Shown here: positions 50,194 to 60,366 of the stretch, piece by piece
Layout: each line of letters begins with the position of its first letter
How positions within the stretch are numbered: position 1 is the stretch's first letter
Source: Panonychus citri
Lineage: Eukaryota > Arthropoda > Arachnida > Trombidiformes > Tetranychidae
Reading direction: 5' to 3'
Length of the DNA: 64,000 bases
NCBI RefSeq assembly: GCF_014898815.1
Contig: NW_026515437.1
Span: 21,377-85,376 of the forward strand
Made by a program: the position numbers and the translations under genes
The notes under the pieces: generated by a model
Database searches by the model: none
What the model saw: only the letters and a program-made list of their open reading frames with translations
Told to the model about the DNA's origin: nothing

Positions 50194-53100
50194 ATGGAGA
50201 TTCCCAATGAAACTAATTCAGAGAGAGAATTGAAAATTTCCAATTCTCCATCAACATCGATCACCTCATCTTCCTCATCATGTTCATCCTCATCTTCACC
50301 AAATGTTATCAATTCAATTCCGGTTATCAAATCATCAGAATCATCATCAGTTCCTCAGGTAGTCATCATGAATCCTTGTCTAGCTGGTTCGGTAAGGCGA
50401 TTTATCATCTCTCTCATTTGCCCTTTTCTCTTTCTCTCTTCTCTGTCTATTTTTCATCTTCTTCTTTTTTGTCCCTTACATCATCTTCTTCATCATCATC
50501 ACCAAATTCAATTTCATCTTTAGAAAAAAAGCTAATTCTTCTATTCTCCCTCTTTTTTATCTTCTCTTTGTCTCTGTCTTTTTTTTATTTTCTTTTTTTT
50601 CTCTAATCTTTGTCTCTCTCTCTCTCTTTTCTGTTTCTTTCTCTGATTCATGTCGCTGGTTCTCTCTCACTTTGGCCTGCAATTGAAACAAAAAACACCC
50701 ATCAACAAATTCTCTATCAATTGTGTTAATTACTCTTCTAATCAACTTCCTAAACTGTTTTTCTGTCACAATTCAAATTTGTCTCTTCAAATCAACGGAA
50801 CAACAACAAAAAACCACCTACATTAATCCTCTTCATCTAATCGGAAATTATCATCATCATGGTTCATAATCTTAATCATTTGTCAACAATTTGGTTACTT
50901 TGTGATTTTTGATTCATTTGGAAAACAATGTCTCTCTCTTAAAACTGTGATAATCTCTAATCCTTGATTACCAAACTTCTTAATCTCCATTTGTTTCCCT
51001 CTACTTGTTGATTATTTTCTCTCTCTCTCTCCAATTGTTTTTCTCCATGTTAATGACCATTGGAATTATTTTAAATTCTAATCTTTTCTATTATAAATTG
51101 CCATCATCATCTTCATACTTTTCTCTCTCACATAATCACCTTTTTATCTATTGATTCACCTTTTGTTTATCAACATCATCTCTCCATTTTGTTGATTTGG
51201 TCTCTCTCTCTCTCTCTCTTTCTCTTCCTTCATCTTTTCTCATCCGTCAACGTTTCAAAATCTCTTCTTGTTTTCTACTTTTTTTTGGAAAAAAAATTCT
51301 ATTCTATTCTCTCTCTCCCCTGAATATATCATCTTTATCTTCTTCATAATATTCTGGTTCCTTTGTTCCTCATCTGGTTATTGTTTTCTCTTCCATTTTC
51401 TTCTGTCATAAACTCTCTCTCTCTCTCTCTCTTGATTGATTCCATTGAATCAGCAGCCAATCAACACCATGGGCAAAGGTGACATGGATGAATCTCTAGT
51501 CTCCAATGAGGCTATTCCAACAACCAAATACGAAGAGCTTTCCAATCTTGTCCAGACCCGATCATCTGTACGTGATAAACTTTACCGATTAGTACAAAAT
51601 ATTTTCTTCCGTTTAGCCACTTTAATCTTAATCATAATCGATTGTATTCTAACGGTGGTTGATCTTTCCCTTGGAAACAAAGAGGAGTCACTCCAGAGCT
51701 CCATTGACACCGTTGTCTTAATTTTCGCCATCATTTTTTGCATTGAAGTTTGTCTTCGTATCTACGCCATCGGGTAAGTCTTACAACCTTTTCTTAATTG
51801 CAGTTAGTCATCAACCTCGATTAATGATCATCTTGATCACTTTCACTTTTTTTTCTTTCGTTGTCTAAATTTCATCATCTCTCTTTATTTTTTCCCATTG
51901 CGCCATTAGGGTGGATCATTTTTTCATCGATTGGTACAATTGTGTTGATTTCGTAATTATCATAATGAGCTTTATGATAACATGTATTTATATCATCATT
52001 CACATGAGCAACAATTTCGCTAAGTAAGTAAAATATTATAGTTACATTAGATTTAATTGATTTGATATAACACAATCAGTGATTATCAATTGATCAAGGG
52101 TTAACCATGAATTGATTGTTGCTGCTTTTAAATGTTTGTTTATCAATTGAACACTCCTCTTACTCTAATTTTTTTTTCATTATCATTCTGATTAATCTTG
52201 ATTTTTTTTCCTATTTCCATTAGATTGATTATATTGGCTCGATTAATTCGAGTAATGGTTCTGGTTCGATTGTTTCGTGTTGTCACTGAACCTAAAAATA
52301 TTCAGAAAGGTGTTCGCTTGGTTGTCTCTGAAAATAAGCGACGATATCGAGGTGATGGTTTCGATCTTGATTTAACTTATATTACACCTCGAGTAATTGG
52401 AATGTCCTTCCCATCATCTGGATCTTGGGCTTTCTATCGTAATCATATTAAGGATGTCGCTCGATTCTTTGATTCTAAACATGGTCCTGATAATTTTAAG
52501 ATTTACAATTTATGTTCTGAGAAAAGTTATGATGTCAACTATTTCCATGGTAGAGTTGCACGTTATCCAATCGACGATCATAATGTACCTACATTGGAAC
52601 AGATGATGAGATTTGTCGAAGATGTAAAAGAATGGCTTGGACAAGATGAGAAGAACGTAATTGCCGCTCATTGTAAAGGTAATTAGAAAAATTCGCAATT
52701 TGATTGTTTGTAGAAGGAGAACTAATATTGTATACATTTCTTTTTGCTTCTCTACTTATGGTTCACTCAAAGGTGGAAAGGGTCGGACTGGAACAATGAT
52801 CTGCGCTTGGTTGATTTACAATGGACATTTCGATGAGTGTAAAGAGGTTCTAGAATATTTTGCCGATAGACGGACGGATACATCGGTGGGGAAAAAGTAC
52901 CAAGGAGTGGAAACACCAAGTCAAGCTCGTTACATTGAATATTTCAGTCGTATTATCAATCAAATGAATGGTAAACTACCGGTTGAAGGTAAAACTGTCA
53001 ATCTTAAGAGTATCAGTATTGAAGGTTTATCAACGATCGGTGCTGGTGATGGTTCAGATTTAAGTGCTTCCATTATGATTGACAGATCGGAAACGTTTAA

Positions 53101-53398
53101 TTTGGACTTTGGTACGGAAACTAATTGCACCGCTTTCTATAATAAACCCGAAGATATACTCATTATTACACCGAAAAATTGTCCATCTTTAAAAGGTGAT
53201 GTTAGAATTAAATTTAATTGTCGTTCGAAAAGTGTTCCTAGGGCATATGAAGATTGTGCCTTCTATTTTTGGTTTAATTGTAATTTTATCGAAGGTAATA
53301 GTTTATCTTTAATCCGTTCCGATGTTGATAATCCTCATAAATCTAAAACATGGAAAATTTATACAGAAAAATTCAGAATTATTTGTAATTTTGATTGA
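50194..53398 (+). CDS. Voltage-sensing phosphoinositide phosphatase (TPTE/Ci-VSP type)
   Basis: A voltage-sensor domain fused to a PTEN-like phosphatase and C2 domain, expected to dephosphorylate membrane phosphoinositides on depolarisation. Five exons: 50194-50391, 51454-51773, 51910-52023, 52224-52678 and 52773-53398; all GT-AG and in frame, 570 aa. The N-terminus is Ser-rich. S1 (FRLATLILIIIDCILTVVDL) and S2 are in exon 2, S3 in exon 3. S4 is LARLIRVMVLVRLFRVV with R217, R220, R226 and R229; position 223, where an Arg would continue the spacing, is Val. The signature HCKGGKGRTG holds Cys361 and Arg367, and YPIDDHNVP supplies the PTEN-type Asp loop. A C2 domain follows to the end. Exon 1 is joined over a 1.06-kb intron, so the true start could be the in-frame ATG at 51469. 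An AATAAA lies at 53502. Confidence 0.93.
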
Positions 53399-53919
53399 GA
53401 AAATTTTCTATTATTACTATTACTATATTCTAATAAGAGATTAATTAATTTATTTTTTAAAATTTCTCAAAATGAGAAATAATCAAATTTGTTTACTTCG
53501 CAATAAAATGAAAGAAATTAAAATTTTAACTAATGTATCACAATTAAAAAATTGAAAAGAATCAAAATTAACATTAAATTGTGAAAACTTTTCCATTAAA
53601 TGTTATGAAACAAAAAAACACGTCAACAATTAACATTAGATTGTCGATGATAATTTTTTACAATTAAGTTAATTACATGTAAGAAGATGATGAGATGATT
53701 ATTACATGAAAATTAAATGAGCAACTTTCATGACAATTAAAGTAAAAAGAGGAAGAAAACAATTAAAACGAAAAGCTTCAGAACCAAATTTGGAAAAAGT
53801 CGAAATGGTTAAAGCAATTTAGATAAAAGTAAAAGATGATTAACTAATTGCAAGAAATCAACGTCTAATCAGAATAATACCGATTCATCAAACTAATCAG
53901 TCTGGGGCGGTATCTTAAT

Positions 53920-54005
53920 CATCATTTAGACGCAGGTTTGAACCCAACACCTTGGGTGAAGGCGATGGGTAACTCAACCGATGGAGCTAAGGATAGACTC
54001 CCGGA
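53920..54005 (-). other. tRNA-like sequence (SINE head or tRNA pseudogene)
   Basis: On the minus strand the sequence has a near-consensus pol III A box (TAGCTCCATCGG) able to form a D-arm (GCTC/GAGT) and, about 40 bp later, a B-box-like GGTTCAAACC. The T-stem and acceptor do not pair properly, so it is not a functional tRNA. It is most likely a tRNA-derived SINE fragment. It lies between the phosphatase gene and HSCB. Confidence 0.45.
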
Positions 54006-54230
54006 GAAGTGAGTGATTAAAGGTAATTTAAAGTGATCTGAGGTTTGGAATTTAGTTAATTGTTGATTTAATGGGAGTTTTACTTGTTGTTAAAGGTAAT
54101 TGATAGTAATTAACTTACGCTTCGTTTGCTTTTTGATGGTGTCCAACTCTTTCAATGGTCTCACTTTTTTTTCTTCTTCTCTAATGATTTCATGTTTTGG
54201 TGATTTTTTGATTTTCTTTCCTTTTTTTTC

Positions 54231-54485
54231 TTATTCTTTTTCGGTTATTTTATCTAATATGTTGACGTAGAATTTTAATTTGTTCAGTGATAATTCAACT
54301 TCTTTCAGGGTATTCGATTGGAATCCTTTTGATACATTGTTCACCAATGTGTTCACTTTTTTTTCTACATCAGCTCTTATTTTCTGTAGGTCTTGGATCT
54401 CTGATTCAATAACTGCTTCGTTGATTGTTAACATTTCTTCAAGAAATTCTGGATCCATGATATAATTACCATCAACTGAGATTAG

Positions 54486-54524
<39 letters not shown>

Positions 54525-55271
54525 ATGTCAGAAAGCTTGGAAATTTCAAAGAAAATATAAAATAGTTAATGGCTAACTTTCTTCTCGGTGATTTCCTTTT
54601 AATTGTAACAAGTAGATTCCTCTCTCGTAGGGGTTAATTAAAACTCTATAAGCTTTGTTGACATAAGTTGATAGATCCATTGAAATTTGTTGATCTTTCT
54701 AATGATTAAATGAAATAATGATCAGAATAAATTAGCTCCTTATTTGAAAGCTGAATTTTTGCAAAAAAAAAACTCACTTCAGGACGATTGGTAAATTTGT
54801 CAGGGTGAAGAATCCACTGGAGATTTAAGTATTTCTTTCTAATTTGAGAAATATCAACATCATATGTGACAAATTGATCAAATATTGTAAAATAATTAAT
54901 CCTTTGGTCACCTAATTGTGGAGCTAAGCAATTGGAACAGCTGATTGATAGACTACGATTAACAATTTTATCTCCACACTGCCAACTAGAGACAAAGAAT
55001 TTTTGTTAAAAATATTAACAGATTATCCATGGTGGTCTATTATTATTCCTTCAGTAATTTACCATTTAATCTCCCTTAAATCAGAAAATAATTTACTAAT
55101 CAATGGACGGGGCAAAATCCTTGAATCAAGAAGCCGAGAAGTGTCTTGATTAACCGAGGCCAAAGTAAACCACTTGAGATCATAATAGTCACTGGAAGGT
55201 CGAGTTAAACCATTAATAGTTCCAAATCTTTTGACAATATTTGTGATACAATTAGATTGTTTTCTAATCAT
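54231..55271 (-). CDS. HSCB: HSCB (HSC20) iron-sulfur cluster co-chaperone
   Basis: Mitochondrial J-protein that delivers ISCU-bound Fe-S clusters to HSPA9. Four exons on the minus strand: 55063-55271, 54778-54985, 54578-54698 and 54231-54475, all GT-AG and in frame; 260 aa. The first 65 or so residues are basic and consistent with a mitochondrial presequence. Next is the animal-type N-terminal zinc-binding pair CWQC...CSNC (residues 70-89). The J domain has the HPD motif at residues 130-132 (WILHPDKF), and the HSCB C-terminal helical domain begins near MDPEFLEEMLTINEA. The start at 55271 was chosen because an acceptor-like AG precedes it and a basic presequence follows; an ATG at 55358 in the same frame gives a hydrophobic leader instead. 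The last intron holds a GA tract (54486-54522). Confidence 0.92.
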
Positions 55272-56178
55272 AACTAAAGAAAAAAATCTGCAAATGAGAA
55301 AAAAAGCAGAAAACATTAAATCAACAATTAGAATCCAAATTAAACGAAACCAATTCACCTTAACAACACAACTATAAATGTAAACAACAACACTTACGTT
55401 TGTAGGATTAATCTAATCACTTAAATCAACCAGACAGAAACAATTAACATTACAACACTTGGCTCAACGTGTTGGAAATTAAATTTAATCTAAAAGGAAA
55501 TTAAATTAATTAGAACAATTAATTAAACCGACGAATTAAAATTTCACCTCCAATTATGAATTCCAATTGAAAGATAAACACAAAAAGAGAAAAAAAGAGA
55601 AAAACCGCCAAAAGAAATTCAAATATCCACCAGTTTATTTTCTGTTCTTTGATCGGATTAACAAAATTGTCTCTCTTTTAATTGTTTACTAAACGTGTTT
55701 TAATTAGTTTAATTAATTTTTTCTTCTTCAATTAAATTACCAGGTAAGTTGTCGCCATTAAAATGTTACCATTTTCTTTGGAAAAATTATATTCTATCAA
55801 AATCTATTTGATTTTCTTTGGTTCGGTTTTGGTTAACATGTTGTTTCCATATTCAAGCTTTTATCCTATTCCTTTATTTTGTTAATCCTTTTTATTTTTT
55901 TCTTTTCTACCTTTAATTAATTAAATCTTTCATTTGTATTGTGTTTTATTTTCTCGCTTGTTCTTTTAGATTGGTGTTTTACCCTTAGGTTACTTGGATC
56001 TTTTCATCTACCTTTGGTTTACCGATTGTTTTGTCTCCATTCTGTTTGGGTGGTTTGCCTATTGTTACCAAGCGTTGGAATATAATTTTCTTCATTGTTT
56101 ATTATTTGATCTTTGATTTTAATCACTTTTCGTGCCAATTATAGTTTAATATTCCAAATCTTGATAGCCTAAATCAAT
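55272..56178. promoter_or_regulatory. Divergent intergenic region HSCB / NUP54
   Basis: 0.9 kb between the divergent starts of HSCB (-) and NUP54 (+). Probably contains both promoters and the 5'UTR exon(s) of HSCB: an acceptor-like TTTGCAG on the minus strand lies just upstream of its ATG. No FG-repeat coding sequence that could extend NUP54 is seen. Confidence 0.4.
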
Positions 56179-57389
56179 ATGGATACTAATCAGGTGAGAT
56201 TCAGTTTATATTATCCAAGTGGTTTTGTGTATTTAACTAATATTTTCTTGTGTTTCGGTTTTGTCTATGGTGGAATTTAATTTTACTCAGCCGAGTGTTT
56301 TCAATCCTAAAATGTTCAATGATGAAAGAGATCAAGTTCTTGGACTATTTAATAAACTACAAGCTTATTGGGGAACTGGTAAAGCTTTTACATGCAAGGT
56401 CAAGCTCAATTGACCTGAATCAACATCAACCCAACCATAGATTTAAAGCTATTGGATATTCAAAGATTAAATCTGAAGAAAGTAATGAATTCAAATTTGG
56501 TGTGGTGATCAGTATGGAAGGAGGTGAAAGTCAAATGAATACTGCGATTCTACAATATGAGAATAATTTAAAAGGTATTTTCGGTCAAACCTATGGACCT
56601 AAAGTTGAGGCTACCAAAATATTACCTGATAATAAGGCGATGCTAATGATCACAGTTACCGATATGTCGACCAACCTTAAATTACCAGCTAGACAAATTA
56701 TACTTTTCCTTAATCAGATGAATGTTAAAATGCAGCTACCCAATGTTTTCCAGAATAAATTCTGTCAGTTGGTACCTTTACACCCTCCCTCGAAACAAGA
56801 AATCGACGAATATCTGAAAGTTGTACCCGCTGGTATTGATGAGCTTCTTTGGAATCAAGCAAAACTTAACAATCCTGATGCTGAGAAATTTATTCCAGTT
56901 CCATTGATTGGATTTGCCGCTCTTAATGAACGTTTTAAATTACAAGAGCAAGAAGTTCATCAACAACGGATACAATTAAAGTTAATCATGGATGAGATAG
57001 AAAATATAACCAAAAGTATCGCTGTGATGAAAGTTCTGATCGAAGAATGTAAACGAAAAAATGTTCTACTCTCCAATCGAGTTTTATCTCTAATGGTTCA
57101 TCAGATGATTAAAAGACGACGTTTTTATCCTGTTCAAGCTCATGAAGATCAATTAAGAGCTAAACTTGAAGACCTGCAGCGTGACATAAATGAACAGGGA
57201 AAATTAAAGGCCAATCTTAATGATTTAATGTTGAAGTTAAAGCAACTCCAAAATCATCAGATTACTCCCTCATTCTCAATTGATGAAAATCTTCTTAAAG
57301 ATGTTAAATTTCACCTTTCACAGGAACAGGAAGCTATTCAACATCTCCTTGGAATAGTTAAAAGTTTACCCAAAAAAACGCAAACATAA
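56179..57389 (+). CDS. NUP54: Nucleoporin NUP54, one frame break
   Basis: Member of the Nup62-Nup54-Nup58 channel complex of the nuclear pore. Exon 1 is 56179-56193 (MDTNQ) and exon 2 starts at 56291 after a 97-bp GT-AG intron. The frame reads VLGLFNKLQAYWGTGK and meets TGA at 56411-56413. With one base skipped it continues as HRFKAIGYS, through LPARQIILFLNQ, AGIDELLWNQAKLNNPDAEK and FIPVPLIGF, and a long coiled coil to 57389; about 370 aa in all. These blocks align throughout with animal NUP54. There is no FG-repeat N-terminus. The break could lie anywhere between WGTGK and 56413; removing one A from AAA near 56384 would also restore a frame. Assembly error is the simplest explanation. Confidence 0.9.
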
Positions 57390-57853
57390 ATTTCCAACAT
57401 CATGTTAATCTCCCTGCCCTTGTTTTCCAATTATGATGATCGTTAATCATCTCCGATCCATTGACTGTTCATGTTGTAAACAAAAAACGAAAAAAAAAAC
57501 TTGCTATTATTAATTTCTAATTACTCTGCCTGGTCCTTGACCATGTTTTTTTCAGTTATAACGCGAATAGATCACGATAATTGTGATTTTGTGTAATAAT
57601 CAAACATGATTTTAATGCGAATTAAGTTGAATAAGATTTTAGACTTTGAGAGAACAAAGGAATTAGAAAGGGAAATATTAACTTGGTTGAACTTTTTTTT
57701 TGTTCTAAAGACAAAAAAAGAGTAACATTTAAAATTGGTTAAAGATCAATTGGTTTTTTGATTTTGAAAGAATTTTTTTTTGGTGTTAATTGCCTCCAAT
57801 TAGAGACCAAGGTTTAAAAATTATAAAGATGAATGATAAAGTTATCCTTTGGT

Positions 57854-59864
57854 TTAGAAGATTCCACTTGAACGTCCACCGGGTGGATTGTGAACTCTAA
57901 TGGCTGTTCTTTTAGCTGAGTCATCAAATTGTTCACCCGTGAACTTGAAACTTGAATCTTGTTGATTGCGAACTCCACTTCGAGTTCTAGACGAATGGAA
58001 ATTCATGCCTGAAGCTCCAGAGCTTGCGGTTGATAGGGCAGGTGAAGGAGGTCCGGTTGTGGGAATGGTTTCAAAGTCATTCGATTTGGTTGAGATGACC
58101 GGTGGCTCGATGCTGATTGGATTAAGTTTTATGCTGCTGGGGTTTGCTGTTGCTCCATTGTTACTGGTTAAATTGCTGCTATTGGATACGTTTGCTTGAC
58201 CGGCTGGTCTAAGGGTTTCAGGTCGCTCAGATCGGTCAACCTTAACTGGTCCCATATTACGCTCTCGGTTACGCATTCTTTCATAAAGTATTGTGGGGAA
58301 GGTGGACATTCAACATATCGTCCCTTTCCTTGCGAAACATGAATCGATCCATCTTCATCAAGAGCTACCACACCTTGTGAGATGACCACAATTGGGCCAA
58401 ATTCAACCTGTAAACCTTCAAACACGTTAAAGTCCACTCGTGATTGATGAGTTTCTGCTTTGATGACTCGTGGCTTTTTACCCCAAATAACAATATCAGC
58501 ATCCGAACCAACAGCGATTCTACCCTTTCGTGGATAAATATTGAAAATTTTAGCTGCATTTGCACTTGTTACGGCAACAAATCGAGTTGGATCCATTTTA
58601 CCGGTTCGAACTCCTTTCTCCCAAACAACCATTAATCGCTCCTCAATTCCATTGACACCATTGGGAATCTTAGTAAAATTATCTTTACCCATTGCCTTTG
58701 TTGTGCAGAAAGACAATGTGATCTGATCCAACAACATCAAGAACTCCGGCAGCAAGAGCGTTAACTAATCCTTCGGGAGTGGTTCGGTCTGGTCGTAGAG
58801 GTGGTGACATTACATGACCGGCAGCATGTTGCCAACATCGATTGTAGTAATGGATTCCATCAGTACCAATGGCCGAGGCAAGAGTTTCACCAATGACAAG
58901 TACACCACGAGATCGCGCTCGATTAACTTCTTCAGCTGCCGATTTACTCATTACATGAACAATGTAAAGAGGACATTGAACATGATGAGCTAAAACGGAT
59001 GCCCGATGAACAGCTTCAGCTTCAAGATCTTCAGGGCGAGATTGAAGATGACCTTCAGGTCCATTGACACCCATTTGAAGAAGCTTTTTAGCAAGAAAAT
59101 CAATTAGATGACCATTTTCAGCATGAACTTTGGGAACGGCTCCAATTTTCTTACAACAGTCAAAAAGTTTAATTAATTCATGATCTTCCAACATAAGGGT
59201 ATCTTTATAAGCCATAAAAGCCTTGAAACAATTGACACCTTTCTGTCGAACCAGAGTTTCCAATTCTTTATCAGTTGAACCATCTTTCCATTTAGTGATT
59301 GCCAAATGAAGACCATAATCACAACAAGATTTACTATCAGCAATCGAACGATACTTTTCAAACAATTGGGTAGGCGAAAGATTAGTATCAAGGGGAGTGT
59401 CAAAAATACAAGTAGTTCCACCGGCAAGGGCAGCCGAGTTCCAGCATAAAATCATCCATTGACTGAGCGCCCATGAAACTACCCTCCAAATGGGTATGTG
59501 GATCAATACCACCAGGAATAACAAAGTGACCCTTAGCATCGATAACCCGACATCCACCAGGAACAATGAGATTAGTTCCAATTTGCCTACGAAGAACAAA
59601 ATATCAAAAAGATTAACTTCTCAGCAAAACAAACAAAAGACATCACATAACAATGAATAAATGGAACCTATATAACAGAAGTGAACAAAAATCTGTTTCC
59701 ATTTTTCATGAAGATGATCATTTTCATCTTATTGTCATAAATGGTTCACAATTAACTTACTTAATCAAACCATCTTCAATGAAAATATCAGCATCGAAAA
59801 TGGAATCAGCGTTAACACATTTTCCCTGCCTGATGACAATACGATTTTGAGAAGAGGAATTCAT
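57854..59864 (-). CDS. CRMP: Dihydropyrimidinase / CRMP homologue, several frame breaks
   Basis: Amidohydrolase of pyrimidine catabolism, homologous to axon-guidance CRMPs. Exon 1 is 59761-59864 (MNSSSQNRIVIRQGKC...); exon 2 runs from 59586 to 57854. Dihydropyrimidinase residues are kept: the metal-binding GGIDPHTHLEG, the carbamylated-Lys block NCFKAFMAYKD, His in KVHAENG and IVHVMSKSA, and Asp in VVGSDH. The C-terminus instead looks like the CRMP tail (KFTGEQFDDSAKR, then PPGGRSSGIF). In Drosophila one CRMP gene yields both proteins by alternative splicing, so a dual role is possible. The frame breaks near 59434-59451, 58711-58720 and 58285-58287; the first and last are repaired by adding single bases in homopolymers (restoring DDFYAGTRAALAGG and QYFYERMRNRER). 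Confidence 0.9.
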
Positions 59865-60366
59865 TGTACAACTACAACAATCAGGTTACGAATAAAAACT
59901 GATTAGATCTTCTCACACCCAAAGAGTTCTTCTAACTCATTGAGAGTCTCAAATTGAGAGAGAGGCAAAAAAAAAAACGGACAAATACAAAAAAAAGAAA
60001 GAGAAAATAGACAGAGAAAAGAGAGAGAAAAGGTTAAAAAGAAAGAAAGAAAAACAAGTCGACTGAGTAAGAGGGAAACTGATCGTAGCCGAAGCTCTTT
60101 CGACTAACCCACCAACTCGGCTAACCCAAAGTTCTATAAAAAGAATAAAAGGGGAAACCGCCAAATTCGAATTAATCTAACCGATCACATTTTTGGTTCT
60201 CTAACGAATTTGATTAATTTCATTTCTCTCATTTGGTCTGTTTGTTTTTTTTCCGCAATTTAATTTCGTTTAATTTGATTGTTCTGTTTTTGTTTTTCAT
60301 CAATTTTCTAATTAATCTCATGCTAGAAGTGATTTAATTTCTCTCTCTTCAATTTTGATCCGTGAA
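59865..60366. promoter_or_regulatory. Bidirectional promoter region, DHP-CRMP / NOL9
   Basis: Only 502 bp separate the divergent start codons. It contains an A/G-rich tract on one side and a GC-richer island (about 60080-60125, with several CG dinucleotides) that stands out from the AT-rich background. A shared promoter is inferred from spacing alone. Confidence 0.5.

Noticed and set aside
56385..56446. Intron explaining the NUP54 frame break (GTAAAG...CCATAG, 62 nt, or GTCAAG...CCATAG, 42 nt)
   Set aside because: Both joins leave the wrong frame downstream, and they would remove residues that align with other NUP54 proteins.
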